Shown: positions 8,234 through 18,676 of the stretch, piece after piece
How positions within the stretch are numbered: position 1 is the stretch's first letter
Layout: each line of letters starts with the position of its first letter
The notes under the pieces: generated by a model
What the model was told of the DNA's origin: nothing
Database searches by the model: none
Seen by the model: only the letters and a program-made list of their open reading frames with translations
DNA from: Metabacillus endolithicus
Lineage (GTDB): Bacteria > Bacillota > Bacilli > Bacillales > Bacillaceae
Assembly: GCF_023078335.1 (NCBI RefSeq)
Contig: NZ_CP095550.1
Coordinates: 1,178,001-1,242,000, forward strand
Length of the DNA: 64,000 nt
Reading direction: 5' to 3'
Position numbers and translations under genes: made by a program

Positions 8234-9940
8234 CTAGCTAACATAACCAGCCACTCTATTGCGTCCTGCTCGTTTTGCACCTATATACATCGCTCGGTCT
8301 GCATGACGTATTAAAGAGAAAGGATCGTCTGCATCATTTGGTGCTGTCGCTACACCAAAACTTGCTGTTACAAAGATAGTTTGTGTTTGATTTACATCAT
8401 TTAGTGTCGTTTCAATAGTAAATGGTGTATTAGCTATTTTTTGTCTAAGCTTTTCAGCTATAAGCAGACTACCTTCATTCCTATAATCAGGAAGAAGAAC
8501 AACAAACTCTTCTCCACCGTACCTAGCAACTATTCCATTTGCACCTACAGTCTCAACAATTCTATTAGCCAATTCTATTAAGACCTGATTGCCGGCATGA
8601 TGTCCATATGTATCATTCACTGCTTTAAAATGATCTAAATCAAATAAAATTACAGAAAGATACCTATTTACCTGACCATTAATTAACTCAAATTCTTCTT
8701 TAAGTTTATTTTCTATAAATCGATAATTAAAAAGTCCAGTGAGAGCACAGTGCTCACTTTGTTTTTTGGTTTTTTCATAGTTTCTAGCATTCTCAATGGC
8801 AACACCTAGATATGTTGAAAGTAAGTCAATTAGCATGAGCTGAGTTCGATCAAATGCCCGCTTTTTGTTGCTTGCTAAAATAACGATTCCAACCAAATCT
8901 TGATTTCTCTTAACAGGTACACCTATAACACTTTCAACAGAATCTGGAAGCTGAGAGGATTTTATATTCACCCATTGTTTACGGGAGTGAAAAAGTACAC
9001 TCTCCCTAATTCCAAATACATATCCCGATATACCTTTATACGCAGATTTATTCGGTTCCGACTTTAGATGAATTTGTCCTTTTTCAAATTCTTTGATTAT
9101 TTTCATTCTATCATTATCGTACACATCGATGATATAAGCTGCTTCAACCGATATCATTTTGGTGATTTTTTCAATAAAAACATTTAGAATTTCCTTTTTT
9201 TCCAATCTTTCAGTCAACTGATGACCAATTTCACTAGCTCGCTGCAAATATTGATTGATTTGCTTAGTTTTATAATACAGAGTAAGAATAATTGAAAGGA
9301 TTAAAAGTGGAATACCAATAAACAGAATTGAAGCAATTCCGACTTCTAAATAAAGAAAATATAAAGCTACTCCTATTGGAAAAACAATGATTGAAGTAAT
9401 GAATTCCCATAAAAAACTTCTTGTAAAAATGGCAAATTTTTCTTTAAACAGAAGTGATTTAATTGCATTTAATAATAATTGATTTGAAAGAAAGATCGTT
9501 GCTTCATAAGCAATAATCGCAGATAAAAATTGAGCACTGTATTTAGTTCCATGAGTTCCACCAACTAAATTGAAGACGATTGCACCTATTATTGATATTG
9601 AAATAAACAGTAACGAATTAAGAGGTATTCGATACATATCTTTTCTACTTAATCGAAGCTTACTTAAAAGTACAATCAAAGCTACTTGAGTAAAAATAAT
9701 CTCAACAAACAATCCAAAATAAAGAAAAACAGCTAATGAAACACCTTGAACATAAAACACTGGTGTATCATTGATAATGATTGGCCAGAAAGCAACCAAA
9801 CACATTAATAAGAGGAAAGAAATAAGATCGAATTCCAGACCTGTTATAGTCGGAGGCGACATTTTATAAGAAATCCATAATAAAAAAGGAAAAGAAATAA
9901 TCCATATAACCCAAATTAAGAGTTGTCCCTTCTTATTCAT
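8234..9940 (-). CDS. Membrane diguanylate cyclase (7-8 TM, GAF, GGDEF)
   Basis: Protein of 568 aa with AGGAGGCGAG upstream. Residues 1-230 contain seven or eight hydrophobic helices forming a membrane sensor. A GAF-type domain spans about 250-390 (GISGYVFGIRESVLF, VESVIGVPVKRNQDLVGIVIL). A GGDEF domain spans about 405-565 with the active signature GGEEF at residues 475-479 and the DLDHFKAVNDTYGH metal/substrate region. It should make cyclic di-GMP from two GTP at the membrane. The RxxD inhibitory site normally five residues before GGEEF is absent (GANGIVAR there), so product feedback may be weak. It lies between a putative pilus/adhesin locus and folC; c-di-GMP control of pili is well known in other bacteria and is suggested, not shown, here. 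Confidence 0.88.
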   Translation of the reverse strand: MNKKGQLLIWVIWIISFPFLLWISYKMSPPTITGLEFDLISFLLLMCLVAFWPIIINDTPVFYVQGVSLAVFLYFGLFVEIIFTQVALIVLLSKLRLSRKDMYRIPLNSLLFISISIIGAIVFNLVGGTHGTKYSAQFLSAIIAYEATIFLSNQLLLNAIKSLLFKEKFAIFTRSFLWEFITSIIVFPIGVALYFLYLEVGIASILFIGIPLLILSIILTLYYKTKQINQYLQRASEIGHQLTERLEKKEILNVFIEKITKMISVEAAYIIDVYDNDRMKIIKEFEKGQIHLKSEPNKSAYKGISGYVFGIRESVLFHSRKQWVNIKSSQLPDSVESVIGVPVKRNQDLVGIVILASNKKRAFDRTQLMLIDLLSTYLGVAIENARNYEKTKKQSEHCALTGLFNYRFIENKLKEEFELINGQVNRYLSVILFDLDHFKAVNDTYGHHAGNQVLIELANRIVETVGANGIVARYGGEEFVVLLPDYRNEGSLLIAEKLRQKIANTPFTIETTLNDVNQTQTIFVTASFGVATAPNDADDPFSLIRHADRAMYIGAKRAGRNRVAGYVS

Positions 9941-10048
9941 CCTCTCGCCTCCTTTACAAAATAAGTATATATTCCTATATTATACTAAATATATAGAATA
10001 TTTCTAAAAAAATTTAATAGCTTTTCTTTTAAAATTTATAGAGAACTT

Positions 10049-11364
10049 TTAACTACCCTTTTTACTAACCAAATAGTTCCGAACCTCTGAGATAAAATAT
10101 AATGAACCAGTTACTATAATTACATCATCCTTTTCACCCTGGTATAATTGAAGCAATTTATCCAACATTTCCTGCCAAGATTCCGAATAACTCTTCTCTA
10201 TATGTTTACAAGCAGAGTAAAGTTTTTCTGCAGCTTCCGCTCTCGGAAAATCAAAAGTCGTAAAATGCATGGTAGCAGCAATACTACTTAGACGATGAAT
10301 CATCTCTTCATACTCTTTATCTTTTAATGCACTAAATAAAATATGAACCTGCTTATCCGGGTAATGCCTAGTTGCTGTCTCAATTAGACTCTCAATTCCT
10401 TCATGATTATGAGCTCCATCGACAATAACAACGGGATTGTTTTTAACTTGTTCAAACCTGCCCTTCCACATCGCTTTAAAAAGCCCTTTATAAATTTGAT
10501 CATCTGATACTGTTAACTTGTTATGTTTCCTTAACAAATGTAGAAATTTGAAACAGCTAATGCTGCATTTTTTGTTTGATGCTGACCCCTCATTTGAATT
10601 TTAAGATTTTCAAATAAATAGCTATCTGTTTTAACTGTAAACATTTCACCTTGCTCGTAAGTAGAGTGTTCAAGTATATGAATATCAGAACCTACACTTA
10701 AAATCTCTGCGTCTAATTGCTTTGCTTTATTCTTTATTACCTGAAGTGCTTCATCTTTTTCTACCGCTGTTAGGACCGGCATATTTTGTTTAATAATGCC
10801 TGCCTTTTCAGAAGCGATTTCAGCAATCGTATTCCCTAATATATTCATGTGATCATAACCTACATTAGTAATAATGGATAATATTGGATGGATAATATTA
10901 GTCGAATCCAATCGTCCTCCTAATCCTGTTTCTAGCAGCAAAACATCTGGTTGATTTACCTTACCAAAGTATAGGAACATCATTGTTGTAATAATTTCAA
11001 ATTCAGTTGGTCCACCGAGGTCAGTTTGTTCAATTTTCTCAACGTATGGCTTTACTTCGTTCACGAGATTTAGCATGTCTACATCAGAAATTGGCTCTCC
11101 ATTTACACTAATCCGCTCATTAAAAGTTTCAATATAAGGTGACGTAAAAGTACCCACATTATAATTTGCTTCCTTTAGCATGTGTAGCATATAAGAGATT
11201 GTTGATCCCTTACCATTTGTACCGGCAACATGAATGGTAGGAATGTTCTTTTCAGGATGTCCTAGTTCTTTTAAAAGCCATTCCATCCTTTTTAATCCAG
11301 GTTTAACTCCAAATTTTAATCGACCATGGATCCAATCCACAGCATCCTCGTAACGGTTAAACAT
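10049..11364 (-). pseudogene. folC: Folylpolyglutamate synthase / dihydrofolate synthase, frameshifted
   Basis: FolC adds glutamate to dihydropteroate and folates in the cytoplasm. The N-terminal part (start ATG 11364, GGGAGG upstream) has the P-loop GTNGKGS at residues 48-54 and the ETGLGGRLDSTN motif. The C-terminal part in another frame has VVIVDGAHNHEG. The frames meet at about 10536, where AVSNFYI would continue into LLRKHNKLTV if one T were added to a TTT run. The corrected length is 438 aa, normal for the family, and both halves look under full constraint, so I suspect a sequence error rather than a dead gene. It follows valS as in B. subtilis, with a terminator between. Confidence 0.9.
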
Positions 11365-11394
11365 TGGTATCCTCCCTTTAAAACAAGCCATTTA

Positions 11395-11431
11395 AAAACT
11401 CGGGGGAACTAAAATTAGCACCACCCGAGTT
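11395..11431 (-). terminator. Terminator between valS and folC
   Basis: Leftward hairpin AACTCGGG / CCCGAGTT followed by TTTTTAAA, directly after the valS stop. It would partly separate folC expression from the T-box-controlled valS transcript. Confidence 0.75.
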
Positions 11432-14085
11432 CATCTCTTAACCTTTAGTTCTTGAATTCTGGCTAATACAATATCACGTTTTTCTCGATAATCGTTTTCT
11501 TTTGCTTTTTCCTCTTCAATGACTTTCTCAGGTGCTTTCTTTAAGAAGCCTTCATTGCCTAATTTCTTTTGAACGCGTTCTACTTCTTTATCAAGCTTTT
11601 CACGTTCTTTTTCAAGGCGTTTAATTTCTTCTTCAATATTAATTAACCCTTCAATTGGTAAAATAATTTCAGCACCTGTAACAACAGCACTCATAGATTT
11701 TTCTGTTGAATCAACTTCTGTTGAGATGCTTAGAGAACTTGTATTACAGAATCTTTCAATATAAGCACGGTTGTTTTCAAGCTGTTTTAATACATCTTGA
11801 TCTTTTGCCTTTATTCTCATTGGAATTTGCTTGCTCATTGGTGTGTTAACCTCTGCACGAATGTTACGAACAGCACGTATCACTTCAACTAATAACTTCA
11901 TTTCTGTTGCTGCCGCGCGGTCTGTTAATTGTTCATTAACAGTCGGCCAAGCTGCAACTGTAATGGATTCACCTTTATGAGGAAGTGATTGCCAAATTTC
12001 TTCTGTAATGAATGGCATAAATGGATGCAGCAATCTCATTGTGTGATCAAGAACATAAGCAAGTATAGAACGAGTTGTTTTCTTCGCTGCTTCGTCTTCT
12101 CCGTATAGAGGAAGCTTCGCCATTTCAATATACCAATCACAGAAGTCATCCCAAATGAAATTGTATAGAAGACGTCCAACTTCACCAAATTCATATTTAT
12201 CAGCAAGCTTTGTTACATTTTCAATCGTTTCATTTAAACGAGTTAAAATCCATTTATCAGCAACAGATTTTTCACCAGTTAAATCAATTTCTTCATATGT
12301 TAAGCCATCCATATTCATCAACGCAAATCGTGATGCGTTCCAAATTTTGTTGGCAAAATTCCAAGTAGATTCAACTTTTTCATAGCTGAAACGTAAATCC
12401 TGACCCGGTGAACTTCCTGTTGATAAGAAGAAACGTAATGAATCAGCACCGTATTGATCAATAACTTCCATCGGATCAACACCATTACCAAGTGATTTAC
12501 TCATTTTACGTCCCTGCTCATCACGCACAAGACCATGGATTAACACATCCTTGAATGGACGTTTACCTGTAAATTCAAGGCCTTGGAAAATCATACGAGA
12601 TACCCAGAAGAAGATAATGTCATAGCCTGTTACAAGTACATCAGTTGGATAGTAACGTTTAAAGTCAGCTGACTCGGTATCCGGCCAACCCATTGTTGAG
12701 AACGGCCATAGCGCTGAGCTGAACCATGTATCAAGAACATCATTGTCTTGATTCCAGTTTTCAATATCAGCTGGTGGCTCCTGGTTTACATAAACCTCTC
12801 CAGTTTCTTTATGGTACCAAGCAGGTATTCTATGTCCCCACCAAAGCTGACGAGAGATACACCAATCACGAATATTTTCCATCCAACGTAAGTACGTTTT
12901 CTCAAAACGATCTGGAACAAAGTTTACCTTTTCATCATCTTCTTGAAGCTTAATTGCTTCATCAGCAAGCGGCTGCATTTTAACAAACCATTGAGTAGAA
13001 AGGTAAGGCTCGACAACCGCACCACTTCGCTCACTATGACCAACTGAATGCATATGCTCTTCAATTTTGAAAAGTACACCTGAATCTTGTAGATCTTTTA
13101 CAATTTTCTTTCTGCATGCAAAACGGTCTAAGCCTTTATAAACGCCTGCCTTGTCATTCATTGTTCCATCTTCATTCATAACTAAAATACGTTCAAGGTT
13201 ATGACGATTTCCGATTTCAAAATCATTAGGATCATGTGCTGGTGTAATTTTTACTGCACCAGAACCGAATTCCATATCAACATAATCATCGCCAACGATT
13301 GGAATTTCACGTCCTACGATTGGTAGTACAACATTTTTGCCGATTAAATGTTTATATCTCTCATCTTCCGGATGAACAGCAACAGCTGTATCTCCTAGCA
13401 TTGTTTCCGGACGAGTTGTTGCGATTTCAATAGAGCCTGAACCGTCTGCTAATGGATAACGCATATGGTAGAATGCACCTTGAACATCTTTATAAATAAC
13501 TTCAATATCAGATAATGCTGTTTTTGTTTGTGGATCCCAGTTAATAATATATTCTCCACGGTAAATTAAGCCTTTATTATATAGAGAAACGAATACTTCA
13601 CGAACTGCTTTTGAGAGTCCTTCATCAAGAGTAAATCGCTCACGACTATAATCAAGACCAAGACCTACTTTTGACCATTGCTCACGAATATGACCAGCAT
13701 ATTCTTCTTTCCATTTCCAAGTTTCTTCAATGAACTTTTCTCTTCCTAAATCATATCTGGACTTTCCTTCTTCTTTTAACTTTGCTTCTACCTTTGCTTG
13801 TGTAGCAATTCCAGCATGGTCCATACCTGGAAGCCATAATACATCAAAGCCTTGCATTCTTTTCATACGTGTAACAATGTCTTGCAATGTTGTATCCCAA
13901 GCATGACCTAGGTGCAGCTTTCCTGTTACGTTAGGCGGTGGGATGACAATTGTATAAGGTTGTTTCTTTTCGTCACCTGTTGCCTCAAAGTACTTTCCTT
14001 CTAGCCAAAAAGAATAGCGGTTTTTTTCAATTGCATTTGGATCATATTTTGTTGGTAATGAAACTTGTTGTTCATTGTTTTCCAT
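11431..14085 (-). CDS. valS: Valyl-tRNA synthetase
   Basis: Class I synthetase of 884 aa charging tRNA-Val with valine using ATP. I use ATG 14085 ([10 protein letters not shown]) with TAGGAGGAAA upstream; the frame extends upstream only through the T-box leader. It has the HIGH-type signature HLGH at residues 58-61, the CP1 editing domain, [12 protein letters not shown] near residue 525, an anticodon-binding domain ([13 protein letters not shown]) and the ValS-specific C-terminal coiled coil ([20 protein letters not shown]). Length matches B. subtilis ValS (880 aa). A T-box leader upstream couples expression to uncharged tRNA-Val. Confidence 0.97.
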   Translation of the reverse strand: MENNEQQVSLPTKYDPNAIEKNRYSFWLEGKYFEATGDEKKQPYTIVIPPPNVTGKLHLGHAWDTTLQDIVTRMKRMQGFDVLWLPGMDHAGIATQAKVEAKLKEEGKSRYDLGREKFIEETWKWKEEYAGHIREQWSKVGLGLDYSRERFTLDEGLSKAVREVFVSLYNKGLIYRGEYIINWDPQTKTALSDIEVIYKDVQGAFYHMRYPLADGSGSIEIATTRPETMLGDTAVAVHPEDERYKHLIGKNVVLPIVGREIPIVGDDYVDMEFGSGAVKITPAHDPNDFEIGNRHNLERILVMNEDGTMNDKAGVYKGLDRFACRKKIVKDLQDSGVLFKIEEHMHSVGHSERSGAVVEPYLSTQWFVKMQPLADEAIKLQEDDEKVNFVPDRFEKTYLRWMENIRDWCISRQLWWGHRIPAWYHKETGEVYVNQEPPADIENWNQDNDVLDTWFSSALWPFSTMGWPDTESADFKRYYPTDVLVTGYDIIFFWVSRMIFQGLEFTGKRPFKDVLIHGLVRDEQGRKMSKSLGNGVDPMEVIDQYGADSLRFFLSTGSSPGQDLRFSYEKVESTWNFANKIWNASRFALMNMDGLTYEEIDLTGEKSVADKWILTRLNETIENVTKLADKYEFGEVGRLLYNFIWDDFCDWYIEMAKLPLYGEDEAAKKTTRSILAYVLDHTMRLLHPFMPFITEEIWQSLPHKGESITVAAWPTVNEQLTDRAAATEMKLLVEVIRAVRNIRAEVNTPMSKQIPMRIKAKDQDVLKQLENNRAYIERFCNTSSLSISTEVDSTEKSMSAVVTGAEIILPIEGLINIEEEIKRLEKEREKLDKEVERVQKKLGNEGFLKKAPEKVIEEEKAKENDYREKRDIVLARIQELKVKR

Positions 14086-14104
14086 TTGTTTTCCTCCTAA
14101 ATTT

Positions 14105-14475
14105 CTTTTACATTTTTTATGTACATGTGAAAGATTACTTGGTACCATTTCACATATTTTCCAATTTTTAAAATAAAAAACTCCTTCCATCCATAAAAGG
14201 ACGAAAGGAGAATATTTCGCGGTACCACCTTTTTTTATAGACCGTAAAAACACTAAAAATATAGCAAAAGAATACAGTCTACACACTCATCAATTTAACG
14301 GCTTTCAACCGGCTTCTCCTACTCCATTTCAAAGAAGCAACTCCTGGGCGACCTTCCAATGCCTCTACTTAAGAAATCTTCCAGCAATGATTTCTCTCTC
14401 TGTAAAGTGATGACGATTGTACTCTTCCCATTCAACGTTTCATCATTATGTACTTTTTATTTAACAACTTATTCT
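14105..14475 (-). promoter_or_regulatory. T-box leader of valS
   Basis: Reading leftward, the leader contains the conserved T-box sequence GGTGGTACCGCG (14218-14229). An AG-rich region (GAGAGAGAAATCATTGCTGG) lies upstream. An intrinsic terminator hairpin CTCCTTTCGTCC / GGATGGAAGGAG (14181-14210) follows with a T run. Uncharged tRNA, here presumably tRNA-Val from the downstream gene, would stabilise the antiterminator. I could not assign the specifier codon with certainty. Confidence 0.9.
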
Positions 14476-14505
14476 ATATTACTAAACAATCCTTTTTTTC
14501 GTCAA
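14476..14505 (-). promoter_or_regulatory. Sigma-A promoter of valS leader
   Basis: TTGACG (14500-14505) and TAATAT (14476-14481) separated by 18 bases on the reverse strand, immediately upstream of the T-box leader. Confidence 0.65.
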
Positions 14506-14678
14506 TATTTTCCCCATATTTCTTCCCTTTCATACAGGCACCTATCACAGAATCTTGGCATATTTTACATTAAGTGGTCCTTTGCACGAACATTTCTTTA
14601 TTTTAAACACATAATATGAGCTATTTCTGAAAATGTGAGTAGTTTTATAGAAAAGCTTAAACGAGGAGGAGTTGTCAT

Positions 14679-14870
14679 ATGAAGAGGCGGTATAGGCCTT
14701 ACACACTCCCGCCATGGCTTAGACAAATTCGGGCGGTCGGCGTACAGATTATCATTCCTTTAACTATCTTCCAGGGCATTCGAACTGTTTTCTTTCCTAC
14801 AACATTTGATGTTCTTTTGCTCGGTATTTTAATCGGATTAGCCATTGCACTCCGGTATGATTGGATTTAA
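14679..14870 (+). CDS. Small membrane protein, unknown function
   Basis: Protein of 63 aa with a strong GAGGAGGAG ribosome site upstream of ATG 14679. The basic N-terminus (MKRRYRPYTLPPWLRQIR) is followed by two hydrophobic helices (VGVQIIIPLTIFQGI, then TTFDVLLLGILIGLAIAL), ending YDWI. It is divergent from the valS leader and convergent with ysxE, with a hairpin terminator after it. Small conserved membrane proteins between valS and the spoVID/ysxE region are seen in Bacillus, but I cannot name this one. Real coding is supported by the ribosome site, the hydrophobic pattern and isolated location. Confidence 0.7.
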   Translation: MKRRYRPYTLPPWLRQIRAVGVQIIIPLTIFQGIRTVFFPTTFDVLLLGILIGLAIALRYDWI

Positions 14871-14878
14871 CAGTAAAG

Positions 14879-14905
14879 CAGGAATCGGAAATGTCCGATT
14901 CCTGT
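14879..14905. terminator. Bidirectional hairpin between small membrane gene and ysxE
   Basis: Perfect inverted repeat CAGGAATCGGA / TCCGATTCCTG with a 4-base loop between convergent genes, followed on the + side by TGTGCATTTT. Confidence 0.65.
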
Positions 14906-14912
14906 GCATTTT

Positions 14913-15956
14913 CTAAGATTCAGTTTGTGCCTCTGCTGCTTCTGCTTCCATTTTCTTTCTGTTTTCTATTTCAGAAACCTTCATTACAAAGTACTCAATA
15001 TTTTTAAATTGCCAATAAGCTCTCACAAGCTGTTTATTTGCTTCTAACTCAGAGCTCTTTTTCCCTTTTTTTGAATAGTTTTTAATGAAACGACATAGTC
15101 GCTCTGGATAAGCCAAATACCCAATAAATAAAAGCATTTCCTCTTCTGTAAACGGGTAGTCTTTTTGATAGGAATAAAACCAATTCACAACATCATCACT
15201 TTGAATTGGATACGTTCTCGCCGTTCGATTCAAAAATAATAAAAAATCATCAATAGGACTTGAATAAGACGATTTCTCAAAGTTTGATAAATAACCATTA
15301 CCATCATCATCATATAAGAAGTGGCGTGCAGATACTTTTCCATGCGTTAACACTACTCTTGCAGACTTTTGATCTGTCATTTTCTCATACCACTCATCGA
15401 GCTTTTTACGAGAAAATTCAATGGCTCTCGATACCTCAGTATAGTAAGTAACAGCTTGCAACTCAAATGGAGATAAATATATCTTTTTCTCACATTGTTC
15501 AACAAATGTTTCAAAACGTGCTTTTTCTTCATCCCACTTATTCGTTAGTTTTTCATAATGATTTGTTGCCTCTTGACCATCAAGAGATATTTTCTTTTCT
15601 GTTCGTTTGTGAAGGTTTGCAACCTCTTTAAATAGAAGCTGATGACGAGCATCACGCTCTTCTTCTTGTTCATTCACAAGCCACGGCATTAAGTAATAGT
15701 ACTCCCCATTATATTGAGAAATAAGCTGCTGCTGTTTATTCCTTAAAAGGGGAACATAATTCGAATATTTTTGTTCATTTAAGATTCGAATAGAATCAAC
15801 AAAATGTGGATTAAATTCACTTGATAATTTTTTTAATACATAAGGACCGGTATCTGTATATACCTTAATTGTTTTCTTGGTGATTTCCTCTGTATATTCA
15901 GGGTATAAATCATAATTTTTTAACAAAGGCCTTACTTCACTTAGCTGCATCGCCAT
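14913..15956 (-). CDS. ysxE: Spore coat-associated protein YsxE (CotS-like kinase fold)
   Basis: Protein of 347 aa related to the CotS/YsxE family of spore proteins with an aminoglycoside-phosphotransferase-like fold. The N-lobe includes YTDTGPYVLKKLSSE. The catalytic-loop-like segment RVVLTHGKVSARHFLYDDDG has H-G-x-x-x-x-x-x-L and YLSNFEKSSYSSPIDD in place of the usual metal-binding Asp region. The key residues look degenerate, so it may bind rather than phosphorylate. In B. subtilis ysxE is co-transcribed with spoVID in the mother cell and the protein assembles into the coat; the same pairing is seen here (95 bases apart). Confidence 0.85.
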   Translation of the reverse strand: MAMQLSEVRPLLKNYDLYPEYTEEITKKTIKVYTDTGPYVLKKLSSEFNPHFVDSIRILNEQKYSNYVPLLRNKQQQLISQYNGEYYYLMPWLVNEQEEERDARHQLLFKEVANLHKRTEKKISLDGQEATNHYEKLTNKWDEEKARFETFVEQCEKKIYLSPFELQAVTYYTEVSRAIEFSRKKLDEWYEKMTDQKSARVVLTHGKVSARHFLYDDDGNGYLSNFEKSSYSSPIDDFLLFLNRTARTYPIQSDDVVNWFYSYQKDYPFTEEEMLLFIGYLAYPERLCRFIKNYSKKGKKSSELEANKQLVRAYWQFKNIEYFVMKVSEIENRKKMEAEAAEAQTES

Positions 15957-15993
15957 AGATCATATCACCTCTACTCCTTAGAAATTGAAAAAA

Positions 15994-16024
15994 ACAGCCG
16001 AGGAAAAAGATGCCCCATGCTGTT
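15994..16024 (-). terminator. Weak hairpin between spoVID and ysxE
   Basis: AACAGC / GCTGTT stem of 6 bp with a long loop and a T run on the reverse strand. It could attenuate ysxE expression, but the stem is short. Confidence 0.3.
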
Positions 16025-16051
16025 CTTTGTCTTTCAAATAAATAATAAATG

Positions 16052-17212
16052 TTATTTACTTGTTGAGTATGCAGGGATATAAAGAATTTGTCCTTCATAT
16101 ACATCTTGATCTGCATGAAACTCATTTACACGTAAAATTTGTTGAATGGAAATTTCATATTTCTCACTAATTAATTCAAGTGTATCTCCTTGTTGAACAA
16201 TACACATTTTCACTCTGGAGAAATCTTCTTCTTCGTCTCTTGCAAATAAACTTGTTAAGTAATGGGCATCCTTTGTTTCTCCCTCTTCACGACCAACTTC
16301 ATCCTTCTTTTGTAAATCTTCATCAACATTTGTTGGCTCTTCTTCGGTTTTAGAGAAAAAGGAATATTGTACTTCTTGAGGTTCAGGAGTTGATTCTTCT
16401 CTTCTTACTTCCACAACAAATGGATCATAAACCTCTTCTTCAGTTTGTCCCTGCTCAACATTAACTTCTTCTACAACAGCCGGTTCAGGCTCTACGATTT
16501 CTTTTTCATATTCAGCAGGTGACGTTTCAACCACTACTTCTTCTGCTTCTTCCTCACGCTCTTCAACTACATCCTGTTCTTTCGTGACAGAGAAGGAAGG
16601 TGATAATTTGTCCACGTCTTCTTCATCTAACTTTCTTTCCTCATAGAAAGAAGAAAAAGGTGAAGGCTCTATTCTTGAAACAGGCTCGGAATTATTATGT
16701 TCTGCAGTATTTTGTTCTTCACGGAAAAGAGCTTCAAATGCTTCTTCCTTAGGCTCCTCTGCAGGTCTCACCTCTTCTTCTTCCGCTGTCTCTCCATTCG
16801 AAATTCCGCTTATAGATAAATCAGCTATTAATTTTAAGCAAGCATGTTCAGGTAAATCATAATCAAAGGATTCGATCGAAACATACACCTCGTCAAGCTG
16901 TTGAATTCGATTTTTAGGAATCGTAATATCAACAGGAAAACGATGATTTAATACGCTCACACCATCTTCACGTGTATCGACCTCATTTACATAACGTACA
17001 TTTGCATATTCGAACGTTTCCTCTTCAGAACTTTCCGTTTCTATTTTATATTCCCCAGTAAGCTGCAGGGCACCACGAATTGAAATGTACTGATCATGCT
17101 CATGAATGGCAATATCCGGATCTAAAGAAATAGATAAAAGTTCAGATACTTCCTGTCCTTTTTGAAACCAAACAGATTCTTCTACTGAGAAACGTAGTTG
17201 TTGTTGTGACAA
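16052..17212 (-). CDS. spoVID: Stage VI sporulation protein D, spore coat morphogenesis
   Basis: Protein of 386 aa starting at TTG 17212 with AAAGGAGGAAA upstream. The N-terminal domain (QLRFSVEESVWFQKGQEVSELLSISLDPDI) matches SpoVID. A long, very Glu-rich disordered middle (about 150-330) is followed by a C-terminal LysM domain (CIVQQGDTLELISEKYEISI). In B. subtilis SpoVID encases the forespore with coat proteins, interacting with SpoIVA and SafA in the mother cell, and is made under sigma-E. No sigma-E promoter was clear to me here. The gene lies between the hem operon terminator and ysxE as in B. subtilis. Confidence 0.92.
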   Translation of the reverse strand: MSQQQLRFSVEESVWFQKGQEVSELLSISLDPDIAIHEHDQYISIRGALQLTGEYKIETESSEEETFEYANVRYVNEVDTREDGVSVLNHRFPVDITIPKNRIQQLDEVYVSIESFDYDLPEHACLKLIADLSISGISNGETAEEEEVRPAEEPKEEAFEALFREEQNTAEHNNSEPVSRIEPSPFSSFYEERKLDEEDVDKLSPSFSVTKEQDVVEEREEEAEEVVVETSPAEYEKEIVEPEPAVVEEVNVEQGQTEEEVYDPFVVEVRREESTPEPQEVQYSFFSKTEEEPTNVDEDLQKKDEVGREEGETKDAHYLTSLFARDEEEDFSRVKMCIVQQGDTLELISEKYEISIQQILRVNEFHADQDVYEGQILYIPAYSTSK

Positions 17213-17308
17213 AAATATTTCCTCCTTTCAAATAGCCTAGCAAAATAACTATGACATTACAGATTTATGTGTGAAAGGAGGAATTTATGATGAAATTTTA
17301 AAAAACAA

Positions 17309-17340
17309 AAAAATCCACCACAAATGTGATGGATTTTTTA
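17309..17340 (-). terminator. Terminator of the hemAXCDBL operon
   Basis: AAATCCATCAC / GTGGTGGATTT hairpin with a run of seven T on the reverse strand, directly after the hemL stop. Confidence 0.88.
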
Positions 17341-17343
17341 TAA

Positions 17344-18639
17344 TTATTTTTTTAATTCAGCAAATGCCTTCTTAGCAGCTTCTATTGTATGATCAATGTC
17401 CGCGTCTGTGTGTGCTGTTGATAGGAATAAGCCTTCAAATTGTGAAGGAGGAAGGAATACTCCTTGATTTGCCATGCTTCGATAATAGCTGGCAAAGAAA
17501 TCAAGATTTGATGTTTTGGCTTTTTCATAATTTGTTACATCTTCATTTGTGAAGAATAAGCCAATCATCGAGCCGGCACGATTGATTGTATGAGGAATTT
17601 CATACTCATTAGCGGCTGCTGAAAAACCTTCTTCAAGACGGTCGGCTTTACGTTGAAATTCTTTATAAGAATCTCTTGTTAACTGTTTTAATGTTTCATA
17701 CCCTGCTGTCATCGCAAGTGGATTTCCTGATAATGTACCCGCTTGGTAAATCGGTCCACTTGGGGCAATTTGCTTCATGATTTCTGCTTTACCACCATAA
17801 GCTCCTACAGGTAAACCTCCACCGATTACCTTGCCAAGGCATGTTAAATCAGGTGTTACACTGTAATAGTCTTGAGCACAGCCATAATCTACACGAAACC
17901 CTGTCATAACCTCATCAAAGATTAATAAAGCACCATATTGTTCTGTAATTGCTCGTAATCCCTCAAGAAAACCTGGTTGAGGTGGGACAACTCCCATGTT
18001 CCCTGCTACAGGTTCTACAATGATCCCTGCAATGTCTTCTCCAAATTGTTCAAATGCATATTGAATGCTTTCTAAATCATTGTACGGAACGGTAATCGTA
18101 TTTTTCGCAATTCCTTCAGGTACACCAGGACTATCAGGTAATCCTAACGTTGCAACTCCTGATCCTGCTTTAATCAATAAAGAATCACCATGACCATGGT
18201 AGCAGCCCTCAAACTTAATAATTTTATTTCGTCCAGTATAGCCCCTTGCTAATCGTAATGCACTCATCGTTGCTTCCGTCCCTGAGCTTACCATACGGAC
18301 GATTTCAATCGAAGGCACACGATCTATTACAAGCTTTGCAAGTTCGTTCTCAATCAGGGTAGGAGCACCAAAGCTTGTACCTGACTCAACAACTTTTTTA
18401 ATCGCTTCAACTACAGTATCGTTTGAATGACCATGAATAAGCGGTCCCCAGGAAAGAACATAGTCAATATATTCGTTTCCATCGATATCATAAATTTTTG
18501 AGCCTTTTCCTCGTTCCATGAATATAGGATTCATCCCAACAGATTTAAATGCTCTTACAGGACTATTAACACCACCGGGCATTAATGATTGAGCTTCATG
18601 AAATGCACTTTCGCTTTTTTGATAGCTATTCATTTTCAT
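17344..18639 (-). CDS. hemL: Glutamate-1-semialdehyde 2,1-aminomutase
   Basis: PLP enzyme of 431 aa converting glutamate-1-semialdehyde to 5-aminolevulinate, the second C5-pathway step. It has class III aminotransferase features: [10 protein letters not shown] near the N-terminus, [18 protein letters not shown], the PLP-binding DEVMTGFRV, and the Schiff-base Lys in [14 protein letters not shown] (about residue 268). Length matches B. subtilis HemL (430 aa). It is the last gene of the haem operon, 37 bases after hemB. Confidence 0.96.
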   Translation of the reverse strand: MKMNSYQKSESAFHEAQSLMPGGVNSPVRAFKSVGMNPIFMERGKGSKIYDIDGNEYIDYVLSWGPLIHGHSNDTVVEAIKKVVESGTSFGAPTLIENELAKLVIDRVPSIEIVRMVSSGTEATMSALRLARGYTGRNKIIKFEGCYHGHGDSLLIKAGSGVATLGLPDSPGVPEGIAKNTITVPYNDLESIQYAFEQFGEDIAGIIVEPVAGNMGVVPPQPGFLEGLRAITEQYGALLIFDEVMTGFRVDYGCAQDYYSVTPDLTCLGKVIGGGLPVGAYGGKAEIMKQIAPSGPIYQAGTLSGNPLAMTAGYETLKQLTRDSYKEFQRKADRLEEGFSAAANEYEIPHTINRAGSMIGLFFTNEDVTNYEKAKTSNLDFFASYYRSMANQGVFLPPSQFEGLFLSTAHTDADIDHTIEAAKKAFAELKK

Positions 18640-18676
18640 TCCTCTTCCTTCCTCTTGTAAAGTAAAAGGCTTTCCC

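Noticed and set aside
14530-14560. Third copy of the 30-base interspersed repeat
   Set aside because: Only about 10 bases (AGGTGCCTGT on the reverse strand) match; too short to count.
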